From Pluralibacter gergoviae ATCC 33028 = NBRC 105706 (lineage in GTDB: Bacteria > Pseudomonadota > Gammaproteobacteria > Enterobacterales > Enterobacteriaceae), in assembly GCF_001598855.1 (NCBI RefSeq), contig NZ_BCZS01000010.1:62001-126000 (forward strand): a stretch of DNA of 64,000 bases. Reading direction: 5' to 3'. Below the pieces are notes generated by a model. That model worked only from the letters and a program-made list of their open reading frames with translations. It was not told where the DNA came from and did no database searches. Position 1 is the first letter of the stretch. Every line of letters begins with the position of its first letter. A program made the translations under genes and the position numbers. Shown in pieces: positions 57,108 through 64,000 of this stretch.

Positions 57108-57183
57108 CGGGCTTTGGCTTAACATGCTTTCTCGCCTTTAGATTAACCAATTTTTAGTTTATTCTGATGCCCGCCTGGCGCCA

Positions 57184-57208
57184 GCCCGGACTTTTTAGTC
57201 GTCCGGGC
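57184..57208. terminator. GC-rich hairpin between the kinase pair and the flippase
   Basis: An 8-bp stem GCCCGGAC / GTCCGGGC with a 9-base loop (TTTTTAGTC). No T-tract follows on the plus strand, so it may be a processing or stability hairpin rather than a full terminator. Confidence 0.4.
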
Positions 57209-57360
57209 GCTGTTAATGGAACGCAACCGTTCTGGCTCTATATACCAAGGACAGAGGCACCTCTTAACTCAGACCATAACTATTGGCGTGTCTGAAGTGT
57301 ATGCCGGGGAAGTTATTTCCGCTGAGCGATCGATAATCTGGTCTGACTGGTTTTTTTAGC

Positions 57361-58698
57361 ATGAAACGTTGGTTTTCTGACGGTGCGTTCCGCACCATTA
57401 TCCGCAATACCGCTTATCTGGGCTCCAGTAATGTTGTGAGCGCTCTGCTCGGCCTGATTGCGCTCTCCTGTGCCGGTAAAGGCATGACGCCGGAAATGTT
57501 CGGCGTGCTGGTGGTGGTGCAGTCCTACGCCAAAGCGATCAGTGATTTTATTAAATTCCAGACCTGGCAGCTGGTGGTGCAGTACGGCACGCCCGCGCTG
57601 GCAAGTAAAAATATTCAGCGCTTTCGCGATGTTATTTCGCTCTCCTTCGGCCTTGATATTGCCAGCGGCGCGGTCGCCGTGGCCGGCGGGATGATCCTGC
57701 TGCCGTTCCTTTCTCATTCCATGGGGCTGACCTCAGACGATTTCTGGCTGGCGATGCTCTACTGTACCCTGATCCCGTCAATGGCGGCCTCGACCCCGAC
57801 CGGGATCCTGCGCGCCGTTGACCGCTTCGATCTGATTGCCATTCAGCAGGCAACCAAGCCGTTCCTGCGGGCGCTGGGCAGCGTGATTGCCTGGTACTTC
57901 GAACTGGGCTTTGCCGGTTTTGTGGTTGCCTGGTACCTCTCTAACCTTGTTGGCGGCACCATGTACTGGTGGTTTGCGGCGAAAGAGCTCAAGCGCCTGA
58001 ATATCCGCAATGCCTTGCGCCCGAGCATCTTCAAAGCCGGACGCAAGCTGGAAGATGCGTGGAACTTCGTCTGGACCACCAACTTCGCCCACTCTATCTG
58101 GGCGGCGCGCAACTCCTGCACTACGGTGCTGGTCGGTATCGTGCTGGGCCCGGCGGCTGCGGGTCTGTTTAAAATCGCCATGACCTTCTTCGACGCGGCC
58201 GGTACCCCGGCAAGCCTGCTGGAGAAGAGCTTCTATCCGGAAATCATGCGCATGGACCCGCGGACGAAAAAACCGTGGAAGCTTGCCATCAAGTCCGCGG
58301 CCCTGGCAGGCGGCGTCGGTATTCTGGTGGCGGCGGCGGTGCTGCTTATTGGTAAACCGCTTATTTCGCTGGTCTTTGGCCACAAATATCTGGAGGCCTA
58401 CGACCTGATTCAGGTGATGCTGGGCGCCATTGTTATCTCAATGGTGGGCTTTCCACAGGAGTCGCTGCTGTTTATGGCCGGTAAGCAGCGTATTTTCCTC
58501 GTGATGCAGACTGTCGCATCGGTCTCTTATATTATTTTGTTAATCGTACTGTCGCATTTCTTTGGCGTAATTGGTGCCGCCTGGGCCTATTTTGGCGGCC
58601 AGGCACTGGATGTGCTGACGTCGTTCTTCCCGACGATGCGTGCCTATTTTCAACGCAAGCAATTAAAATTTAAGGGTGCCAGCGAGAGTAGCTCATGA
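57361..58698 (+). CDS. MOP/Wzx-type lipopolysaccharide flippase
   Basis: 445 residues with about 12-14 membrane helices of the polysaccharide transport (PST/Wzx, RfbX) family: IIRNTAYLGSSNVVSALLGLIAL at the N-terminus, PEMFGVLVVVQSYAKAISDF, FIKFQTWQLVVQYG, and C-terminal IGKPLISLVFGHKYLEAYDLIQVMLGAIVI. Such proteins flip lipid-linked sugars or other amphiphiles to the outer leaflet. There is no polymerase, chain-length regulator or sugar-nucleotide gene nearby, so the cargo is unlikely to be a standard O-antigen unit. Translationally coupled (ATGA) to the following unknown gene. Confidence 0.82.
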   Translation: MKRWFSDGAFRTIIRNTAYLGSSNVVSALLGLIALSCAGKGMTPEMFGVLVVVQSYAKAISDFIKFQTWQLVVQYGTPALASKNIQRFRDVISLSFGLDIASGAVAVAGGMILLPFLSHSMGLTSDDFWLAMLYCTLIPSMAASTPTGILRAVDRFDLIAIQQATKPFLRALGSVIAWYFELGFAGFVVAWYLSNLVGGTMYWWFAAKELKRLNIRNALRPSIFKAGRKLEDAWNFVWTTNFAHSIWAARNSCTTVLVGIVLGPAAAGLFKIAMTFFDAAGTPASLLEKSFYPEIMRMDPRTKKPWKLAIKSAALAGGVGILVAAAVLLIGKPLISLVFGHKYLEAYDLIQVMLGAIVISMVGFPQESLLFMAGKQRIFLVMQTVASVSYIILLIVLSHFFGVIGAAWAYFGGQALDVLTSFFPTMRAYFQRKQLKFKGASESSS

Positions 58699-59525
58699 CC
58701 AATACATGGAATCACTTTTCCGCGCAGACGGAGCAACGGCTTTTTGATGCTATTGACGAAGATGATGTTATTGACGAGCACGTTAGCCTGCCGCCGGTAA
58801 TTAATTTACGCTGCACGGAAGAGACGATCCGCGCCAACTACGCGCTCTGCCTGCAGCACTGGGAGGACGGCTTCACCCGCACGGAGCTGTGGCGCCTGGT
58901 GAGCAAGCAGATCAGAAACGGCGGTCTCTCCAAACAGGAGCGCCAGCAGTTTAAGTATATTCGCTCACGCTATAAGCACCTGCGCTTTGCCCTGCGTCTG
59001 TACAGCCACAAACACGAAGCGCGCTATCTGTTCGGCAAGGTGACGGTCTATCTGGGCCGTTTCCAGGACGCGTTCCGCAACCAGAACGCGCAGGGCATAG
59101 CGCATTACGGCAAACTGTTGCGGATGCATTTAAGCATCCCGTTCTGGATGATGGTACGTTACTCCCTGCGCCATATCCGGCTGGCCAGCGTGGAGAATTT
59201 TAACGCCTACCGCCAGCAGCAGATGCGTGATTTGCAGCAGATGATCGCCAGGCCCGAACTGACCGGACGCGAGTTCCACGACGTGCGGAAGATAATCAGC
59301 GAGCAGGTCTCCTACTACGATACGCTGCGCGCTATCGAGCCGAACAACGAAGAGGCGCTGCAGGTATCGCGCTTTATGGCCGCCATCAACGGTATTATGG
59401 GTGACAAGCACGACGAGCTGGTGGCCGACGACCTGTCCGGGGTGAAGCCCTACAGCGCGCCCGTGTCGCTAGACGCGGATCTGCGCCAGCGTCTTGAATT
59501 GCTGCTAGAGCGCTATCCGCTGTAA
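58695..59525 (+). CDS. Unrecognised 276-residue protein coupled to the flippase
   Basis: No family recognised with confidence. The protein is charged, helical, without signal peptide or membrane helices, and rich in Arg and His (KYIRSRYKHLRFALRLYSHKHEARYLFGK, FHDVRKIISEQVSYYDTLRAI). The spacing of His and Arg along amphipathic helices is faintly like CHAD domains, which bind phosphate polymers, but this is a weak impression. Starts within the flippase stop (ATGA), so the two products are probably made in fixed ratio and may act together. Followed by a perfect 22-bp palindrome. Confidence 0.6.
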   Translation: MTNTWNHFSAQTEQRLFDAIDEDDVIDEHVSLPPVINLRCTEETIRANYALCLQHWEDGFTRTELWRLVSKQIRNGGLSKQERQQFKYIRSRYKHLRFALRLYSHKHEARYLFGKVTVYLGRFQDAFRNQNAQGIAHYGKLLRMHLSIPFWMMVRYSLRHIRLASVENFNAYRQQQMRDLQQMIARPELTGREFHDVRKIISEQVSYYDTLRAIEPNNEEALQVSRFMAAINGIMGDKHDELVADDLSGVKPYSAPVSLDADLRQRLELLLERYPL

Positions 59526-59535
59526 GCCTCAACCA

Positions 59536-59557
59536 GCGCACGGCCGCGGCCGTGCGC
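59536..59557. terminator. 22-bp perfect GC palindrome after the flippase operon
   Basis: An 11-bp perfect inverted repeat with no loop bases (left arm GCGCACGGCCG), 10 bases past the stop at 59525. It has no T-tract; likely an RNA 3'-end or stability hairpin closing the flippase operon. Confidence 0.45.
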
Positions 59558-59653
59558 GGTGGCCCGCCGGGCGCTATCTCGCCATTTTCGTAACGCTGTT
59601 TCCCTTGGTCTATCGTTATAGTTAACAGGGTCGCTCCCGCAAAAGGAAACAAC

Positions 59654-60226
59654 ATGAAGTTACTAAAATTGCTGCTCCTGCCGCTGTGTCTCTTCCCCCT
59701 GATGGCCTCGGCGCACAACTTTGTGGTGGGGCAGCCGCCGGCGCCGATAACCATTACCGATGGCGGAGAAATGCTGCTCAATGACGATGGTTCCTTCAGC
59801 TACCGGCCGTGGAAAAGCGCGCAGTTTGCAGGGAAGATACGCATCGTGCAGTATATCGCCGGGCGTACCTCGGCAAAAAAGAAGAACTCTTTTCTGATCA
59901 AGGCCGTTAAGGCTGCCCACTTTCCCGACGACCGCTTTCAGCCTACCACCATGGTAAACACGGACGACGCGATCCCCGGCTCCGGCTTTTTTGTGAAGGG
60001 CAAGCTTGAGAAAAATAAACGTCGCTACGCCTGGTCGCAGTTTATCGTCGATAATGAAGGGATTGGCCGACTGGCCTGGCACCTGAAAGAGGAAAGCTCA
60101 ACGATTCTGGTGCTGGATAAAGAGGGGCGCGTGCGCTGGGCCAAAGACGGGGCGTTAACCACTGATGAAGTCCATCAGGTGCTGGCGATGGTGCATGATA
60201 TGCTGCAAAAAGAGAGTGAAGGGTAG
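59654..60226 (+). CDS. YtfJ-family periplasmic protein
   Basis: 190 residues. Signal peptide MKLLKLLLLPLCLFPLMASA, then a thioredoxin-like fold matching E. coli YtfJ in blocks: AGRTSAKKKNSFLIKAVKAA, TTMVNTDDAIPGSGFFVKG, WSQFIVDNEGIGRLAWHLKEESSTILVLDKEGRVRWAKDGALT. YtfJ has no CxxC motif and none is seen here. In E. coli ytfJ is in another neighbourhood, so this is either a moved gene or a paralogue. Forty-nine bases before the LptF-like gene, on the same strand, so possibly part of an envelope operon. Confidence 0.85.
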   Translation: MKLLKLLLLPLCLFPLMASAHNFVVGQPPAPITITDGGEMLLNDDGSFSYRPWKSAQFAGKIRIVQYIAGRTSAKKKNSFLIKAVKAAHFPDDRFQPTTMVNTDDAIPGSGFFVKGKLEKNKRRYAWSQFIVDNEGIGRLAWHLKEESSTILVLDKEGRVRWAKDGALTTDEVHQVLAMVHDMLQKESEG

Positions 60227-60275
60227 GCGGCCAGCGGGCTGTCTGCGCTTTGATAATGCGGGATAGTGAAAGTAT

Positions 60276-61346
60276 ATGTTTTTGATTGAGCGCTATATCG
60301 TTGGCCAGACCCAGAGGTTAGTCCTTACCATCGTGGGCTTCCTTATTTTTATCTTCGCCAGCTACTCCGCCCAGCGCTACCTGACCGAGGCTGCCAACGG
60401 CACGCTGGCGCTTGAGGTGGTGATGAGTGTGGTCTTTTATAAGGTCCTGATTGCCCTTGAGATGCTGCTGCCCGTTGGCCTGTATGTGTCGGTCGGCATT
60501 GCGCTCGGCCAGCTCTACAACGACTCGGAAATGACGGCGATGTTCGCCACCGGCGCCAGCCCGGCGAAGATCTACAAAGCCGTACTGTGGCTGGCGGTGC
60601 CGCTGGGGATCCTGGTCACCGTGCTGTCGATGTACGGCCGTCCCTGGGCCTATGCGCAGATTTATAAGCTGCAGCAGCAGTCCCAGTCGGAGCTGGACGT
60701 TAACCACCTGGTGGCCAACAAATTCAACGTCAATGACGATGGTCGCATGGTGCTGGCCTCGCAGATCAATGATGGCACCAGCCGGCTGACGGATGCCCTG
60801 ATCTACACGGCGTCCGACAGCAAAACCAGCCTCTATCGGGCGCAGGTGGTGCAGGTTACCAACCCGTCGCCGAAAACGCCGTCGGTTGAGCTGAAGGCGG
60901 GTACCTCCTATACGCTGGACCACAACGGCAGCGCCGACAACGAGCAGATCTATAAGAACCTCAGCCTGCATCTCAAGCCGCTGCTGCAGGGGCTGAATAT
61001 CAAACGCAAGGCGGAGTCGGCCAGGGCGCTGCTGCGCTCCCATGATTCGGCGGATAAAGCGGAGCTGCAGTGGCGACAGAGCCGCGGGATAAGCACTATC
61101 CTGATGGCGCTGATGGCCATCTCCCTGAGCCGGACAAAACCGCGGCAGGGGCGATTTGCCACGCTGCTGCCGCTGACGGTGCTGTTCATTGTTATCTTTT
61201 ACGGCGGCAACGTCTGCCGGACGCTGGTGGCTAATGGCGCGATTCCGGTGATGCCCGGTATGTGGCTGGTGCCGCTGCTGATGCTGATCGGGGTCCTGCT
61301 GCTGGTTGCCCGCGACTTTTCACTGCTGCAGAAGTTTTCCCGATGA
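60276..61346 (+). CDS. LptF-like permease (YjgP/YjgQ family), diverged copy
   Basis: 356 residues (E. coli LptF 366). Six membrane helices split by a periplasmic beta-jellyroll domain. Family signatures: GIALGQLYNDSEMTAMFATGAS before helix 3 (coupling helix for the LptB ATPase), and ELQWRQSRGISTILMALMAISLSRTKPRQGRFATLLP after the periplasmic domain. Canonical LptF works with LptG and LptB2 to pull LPS out of the inner membrane, and its gene lies beside pepA. This copy is elsewhere and clearly diverged. Overlaps the LptG-like gene by ATGA. Confidence 0.85.
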   Translation: MFLIERYIVGQTQRLVLTIVGFLIFIFASYSAQRYLTEAANGTLALEVVMSVVFYKVLIALEMLLPVGLYVSVGIALGQLYNDSEMTAMFATGASPAKIYKAVLWLAVPLGILVTVLSMYGRPWAYAQIYKLQQQSQSELDVNHLVANKFNVNDDGRMVLASQINDGTSRLTDALIYTASDSKTSLYRAQVVQVTNPSPKTPSVELKAGTSYTLDHNGSADNEQIYKNLSLHLKPLLQGLNIKRKAESARALLRSHDSADKAELQWRQSRGISTILMALMAISLSRTKPRQGRFATLLPLTVLFIVIFYGGNVCRTLVANGAIPVMPGMWLVPLLMLIGVLLLVARDFSLLQKFSR

Positions 61347-62422
61347 ACATATTCAGCCGCTACCTGATCCGCAACGTCTTTCTCGGCTTTGCCGCCGCCG
61401 CCGCGCTGCTGATCCCGCTGTTTACCACCTTCAACCTGATCAACGAGCTGGATGACGTCAGCCCCGCGGGCTACCACTGGACGCAGGCAGTGATGGTGGT
61501 GGTGATGACCACGCCGCGCAGCCTGATCGACCTTGCGCCTTTTATCGCGCTGCTGGGCGGTATTGTCGGCATGGGCATACTGTCGAAAAACCTGGAGCTG
61601 ACCGCTATCCGCACCGTCGGTTTTTCTATTTTCCGCATTGGCCTGGTGGTGCTGGTTGCCGGGGTACTGATCGCTCTGCCCCTGGGGGCGCTTGATGAGT
61701 GGGTGGCCTCGCCGCTGCAGCAGCGGGCGCTGCAGATGAAAAATAGCGCCATGGCGAAGGATAAAGACAATACCAATCCGAGCAACGTGCTGTGGGCGCG
61801 TAAAGGGAACGAGTTTGTCACCGTCAAGCAGCTCGATGCGAACCAGCAGCCGCAGGGGGTGGAAATTTTCACCTATAAGCCGGATCTGTCGCTTGAGAGC
61901 TATATCTACGCCCGCAGCGCCACGGTGCAGAAGGACGGTACCTGGCTGCTGCAGGGCGTTAATCAGAAGCGCTGGCTTGACCGCCAGAAGAAGGTTGAGA
62001 CGGTGGATAGCCTGGAATGGCACTCCATTTTCACCGGCATGTCGCTGGAGGAGCTGACCATGCCGGCGGACAGCTTCTCTATCCGGCAGCTGAACCACTA
62101 TATCGGCTATCTCAACGACACCGGGCAGCCGAGCGTCCAGTACCGCATCGCGCTGTGGCAGAAGCTGGGGCGCCCTATCCTGATGCTGGCGATGATCCTG
62201 CTGGCGATCCCCTTTACCTTCGTCGCGCCCCGTTCGCCCGGCGTCGGCAGCCGGCTGGCCGTCGGCGTGATCGTCGGTCTGCTCACTTATATCAGCTACC
62301 AGATTATCGTTAACCTCGGCCTGCTGCTGTCGCTTAACGTTCAGCTGGCGACGCTGCTGCCGCCGCTATTGCTGCTGGCGGTGGCGCTGTGGCTGGTCTA
62401 TCGGTTCGATAAGAATCACTAG
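61343..62422 (+). CDS. LptG-like permease (YjgP/YjgQ family), diverged copy
   Basis: 359 residues (E. coli LptG 360). MNIFSRYLIRNVFLGFAAAAALL, coupling-helix region LGGIVGMGILSKNLELTAIRTVGFS, periplasmic jellyroll (about 130-260), and FVAPRSPGVGSRLAVGVIVGLLTYISYQI before the last helices. The start overlaps the LptF-like stop (ATGA), showing the pair is made together. No periplasmic LptA/LptC-like or ATPase gene is in the window, so it would have to use LptB and the bridge of the housekeeping system, or partners outside the window. Confidence 0.85.
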   Translation: MNIFSRYLIRNVFLGFAAAAALLIPLFTTFNLINELDDVSPAGYHWTQAVMVVVMTTPRSLIDLAPFIALLGGIVGMGILSKNLELTAIRTVGFSIFRIGLVVLVAGVLIALPLGALDEWVASPLQQRALQMKNSAMAKDKDNTNPSNVLWARKGNEFVTVKQLDANQQPQGVEIFTYKPDLSLESYIYARSATVQKDGTWLLQGVNQKRWLDRQKKVETVDSLEWHSIFTGMSLEELTMPADSFSIRQLNHYIGYLNDTGQPSVQYRIALWQKLGRPILMLAMILLAIPFTFVAPRSPGVGSRLAVGVIVGLLTYISYQIIVNLGLLLSLNVQLATLLPPLLLLAVALWLVYRFDKNH

Positions 62423-62474
62423 CATAGGCTAAGCTCCTTTAGAACCGCCCACCGCTGACTAAAGGAGAAACCTC

Positions 62475-63323
62475 ATGACTGATGAAAAGAGCAGGCAGCC
62501 GCAGATCGATCCTGCCGAGGAGAATGCCTTCTTCCCCTCGGCCTACTCGCTGAGCGAGTTTACCCGCCCCGTCTCCGATCTCAGCGCCGCTGAGTATCCT
62601 CAGCGCGCGCGGCCGGGAATGAAGATCCTGGTTATTGCCGCAGACGAACGCTATCTGCCGATGGATAACGGTACGCTCTTCTCCACCGGTAACCATCCGG
62701 TTGAGACGCTGCTGCCGATGTACCATCTGCACCAGGCGGGCTTTGGCTTCGATATTGCCACCGTCTCCGGCATGATGACCAAATTTGAGTACTGGGCGAT
62801 GCCGCACCAGGACGAAAAAATTGTCCCCTTCTTCGGCCAGTATCAGACGCAGTTCCGCAGCCCGAAAAAGCTCTCTGAAGTGGTGGCGGGGCTGGGTGCC
62901 GATAGCGAATATGCCGGCGTTTTTATTCCCGGCGGCCACGGTGCCTTAATTGGCCTGCCGGAAAGCGAGGATGTTGCCCGGGCGCTGCGCTGGGCGATGG
63001 GCAGCGATCGCTTCGTTATCTCAATCTGCCACGGCCCGGCTGCGTTCCTGTCGCTGCGCGGCGGCGATAATCCGCTTAGCGGCTACGCTATCTGCGCCTT
63101 CCCGGATGCGGCCGACAAGCAAACGCCGGATATCGGCTATATGCCCGGCAGCCTGACGTGGTTCTTCGGCGAGGAGCTGAAGGCGATGGGCATGACGCTG
63201 GTAAATGACGATATCAAGGGCAGCGTGTACAAAGATCGCAAGGTGCTCACCGGCGACAGCCCGTTCGCGGCGAACGCCCTTGGCCAGCTGGCGGCAAAAG
63301 AGCTGCTGGCACACTTCGGCTAA
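62475..63323 (+). CDS. hchA: Protein/nucleic acid deglycase HchA (Hsp31)
   Basis: 282 residues (E. coli 283) with matching blocks throughout: AEENAFFPSAYSLSEFT, ILVIAADERYLPMDNG, IPGGHGALIGLPES and the nucleophile elbow with Cys185 in VISICHGPAAFLSLRGG. DJ-1/PfpI superfamily; glyoxalase/deglycase and holding chaperone. Strong AAAGGAG site. Fifty-two bases after the LptG-like gene on the same strand; a strong bidirectional terminator separates it from the convergent alpha-oxoamine synthase. Its link to the lipid-type neighbours may be accidental. Confidence 0.93.
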   Translation: MTDEKSRQPQIDPAEENAFFPSAYSLSEFTRPVSDLSAAEYPQRARPGMKILVIAADERYLPMDNGTLFSTGNHPVETLLPMYHLHQAGFGFDIATVSGMMTKFEYWAMPHQDEKIVPFFGQYQTQFRSPKKLSEVVAGLGADSEYAGVFIPGGHGALIGLPESEDVARALRWAMGSDRFVISICHGPAAFLSLRGGDNPLSGYAICAFPDAADKQTPDIGYMPGSLTWFFGEELKAMGMTLVNDDIKGSVYKDRKVLTGDSPFAANALGQLAAKELLAHFG

Positions 63324-63326
63324 AAC

Positions 63327-63360
63327 AAAGCGGCCCGCCGGTTTCCCGGCGGGCCGCTTT
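63327..63360. terminator. Bidirectional terminator between hchA and the alpha-oxoamine synthase gene
   Basis: A perfect 15-bp stem (AAAGCGGCCCGCCGG and its complement) with a TTTC loop, T residues on the right and A residues (TTTTG on the minus strand) on the left. Ends both convergent genes. Confidence 0.85.
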
Positions 63361-63376
63361 TACGAGCGTGGCTGAA

Positions 63377-64000
63377 TTACTGATTCTTCATATCAGCAAA
63401 CACCTTAATGATGGTATCGATTTGCTCGTCGCTGTGTGCGGCGTTGACGCTGCAGCGCAGCAGGGTAATACCGGCCGGCGCCGCCGGCGGCAGCACCAGG
63501 TTAACGTAAACGCCGCGGCTGATCAGCTCGCGCCAGAAGCGCAGGCCTTCTTCTTTCGAGCCAATCACCACCGGCACAACCGGGCTGATGTTCGGCCCGA
63601 GCTCGTAGCCCAGCGCCTTCAGGCCTTCATAGAGGCGATGTGCGTTGCTCCACAGCTTTTCACGCAGCTCCGGATGCTGAGCAATGGTTTTCAGCGAAGA
63701 TCGCACGGAGGCGATGCTGGAGGGCGACGGTGAGGCGGTAAAGATATAGGGGCGGCTGGCGTAGCGCAGCACGTCCATCTCCTTGTTACCGACCGCGAAG
63801 CCGCCAATGGCCGCCAGGCTTTTACTGAAGGTGCCGACGATGATATCGACATCGGCTTCAACGCCAACTTCTTCCGCCAGGCCGCGGCCATGTTTGCCGA
63901 GCACGCCGAAGGAGTGTGCTTCATCAACGATCAGGTAGCCGCCGAGGCGGCGCTTGATATCGACGATCTCGGCCAGCGGGGCGACGTCGCCCAACATGCT
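63377..64000 (-). CDS. Serine palmitoyltransferase-like alpha-oxoamine synthase, C-terminal part
   Basis: 207 residues plus the boundary codon are visible; the N-terminal half lies beyond the right edge. PLP fold-type I: SMLGDVAPLAEIVDI, LIVDEAHSFGVLGKHGRG (Asp and His that bind PLP), the PLP lysine in VGTFSKSLAAIGGF, RPYIFTASPSPSSIAS, and PPAAPAGITLLRCSVNAAHSDEQID. These blocks follow bacterial serine palmitoyltransferase (for example Sphingomonas: PRPYIFTAS-like, PPATPAG, LLRCS) better than Kbl, BioF or HemA. Expected reaction: condensation of an amino acid, probably serine, with an acyl thioester to a 3-keto long-chain base. It would be the entry enzyme of a sphingoid-type lipid. Convergent with hchA. 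Confidence 0.8.
   Translation of the reverse strand, partial: SMLGDVAPLAEIVDIKRRLGGYLIVDEAHSFGVLGKHGRGLAEEVGVEADVDIIVGTFSKSLAAIGGFAVGNKEMDVLRYASRPYIFTASPSPSSIASVRSSLKTIAQHPELREKLWSNAHRLYEGLKALGYELGPNISPVVPVVIGSKEEGLRFWRELISRGVYVNLVLPPAAPAGITLLRCSVNAAHSDEQIDTIIKVFADMKNQ

Noticed and set aside
57361-58698. O-antigen or capsule cluster around the flippase
   Set aside because: No sugar-nucleotide enzymes, glycosyltransferases, Wzy or Wzz lie nearby, so a normal polysaccharide locus is not supported.
63377-64000. CqsA autoinducer synthase or a second Kbl for the partial enzyme
   Set aside because: Same superfamily, but the PPAAPAG-x-TLLRCS and RPYIFTAS blocks fit serine palmitoyltransferase better. 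Kbl is already present at 34132. Certainty is limited by the missing N-terminal half.

Overview
The window is about 64 kb of enterobacterial chromosome. It carries conserved blocks of the family in recognisable order: yicC/rph-pyrE-slmA-dut-coaBC-radC-rpmBG-mutM-coaD-waaA, the LPS core (waa) cluster with hldD and kbl-tdh, yhjE-yhjD-yhjC, treF, gorA-rlmJ-prlC-rsmJ. Overall GC is high (clearly above 50%, much higher in most housekeeping genes). The best guess is a member of the Enterobacter/Leclercia/Klebsiella side of the Enterobacteriaceae. I cannot name the genus with confidence. No tRNA, rRNA, prophage or CRISPR array was seen.

Layout. 0-13.3 kb is an accessory/metabolic stretch: antibiotic-monooxygenase-like protein, LysR regulators, a glutathionyl-hydroquinone reductase with a DoxX protein, the Fur-type iron genes fiu-ybiX, a decayed NAD-epimerase gene beside a MerR regulator, an alpha/beta hydrolase, a PAS-GGDEF diguanylate cyclase, another DoxX-type membrane protein and a hormone-sensitive-lipase-type esterase. 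An 0.8 kb gap in this part holds a perfect CRP motif with no obvious target. 13.6-22.7 kb is the conserved housekeeping block, with an ERIC repeat at the rph promoter and the pyrE attenuator. 22.7-33.9 kb is LPS core: a JUMPstart/ops element, waaQ-waaG-waaP, then an AT-rich outer-core section (two GT8 transferases, WaaY, a GT25 transferase, WaaL), with waaC-waaF-hldD converging from the other side. 34-53.2 kb is conserved genes again (kbl-tdh, yhjEDC, a HEPN-type protein, treF, an AarF/UbiB-family protein, a DJ-1 protein, gorA, rlmJ, a PAP2 phosphatase, the heat-shock prlC-rsmJ unit).

At 53.2 kb an IS4-type element sits inside a split terminator. Beyond it lies the most interesting stretch (54.7-64 kb): three mutually related P-loop kinases of the thymidylate-kinase fold with non-standard motifs, a MOP/Wzx-type flippase translationally coupled to an unrecognised 276-residue protein, a YtfJ-family periplasmic protein, a diverged LptF/LptG pair outside its usual locus, HchA, and the C-terminal part of a serine-palmitoyltransferase-like alpha-oxoamine synthase running off the right edge. 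Together these suggest an unusual (possibly sphingolipid-like) envelope lipid that is made, phosphorylated, flipped and exported. The individual families are well supported. The pathway is inference, and most of the synthesis genes would lie beyond the window.
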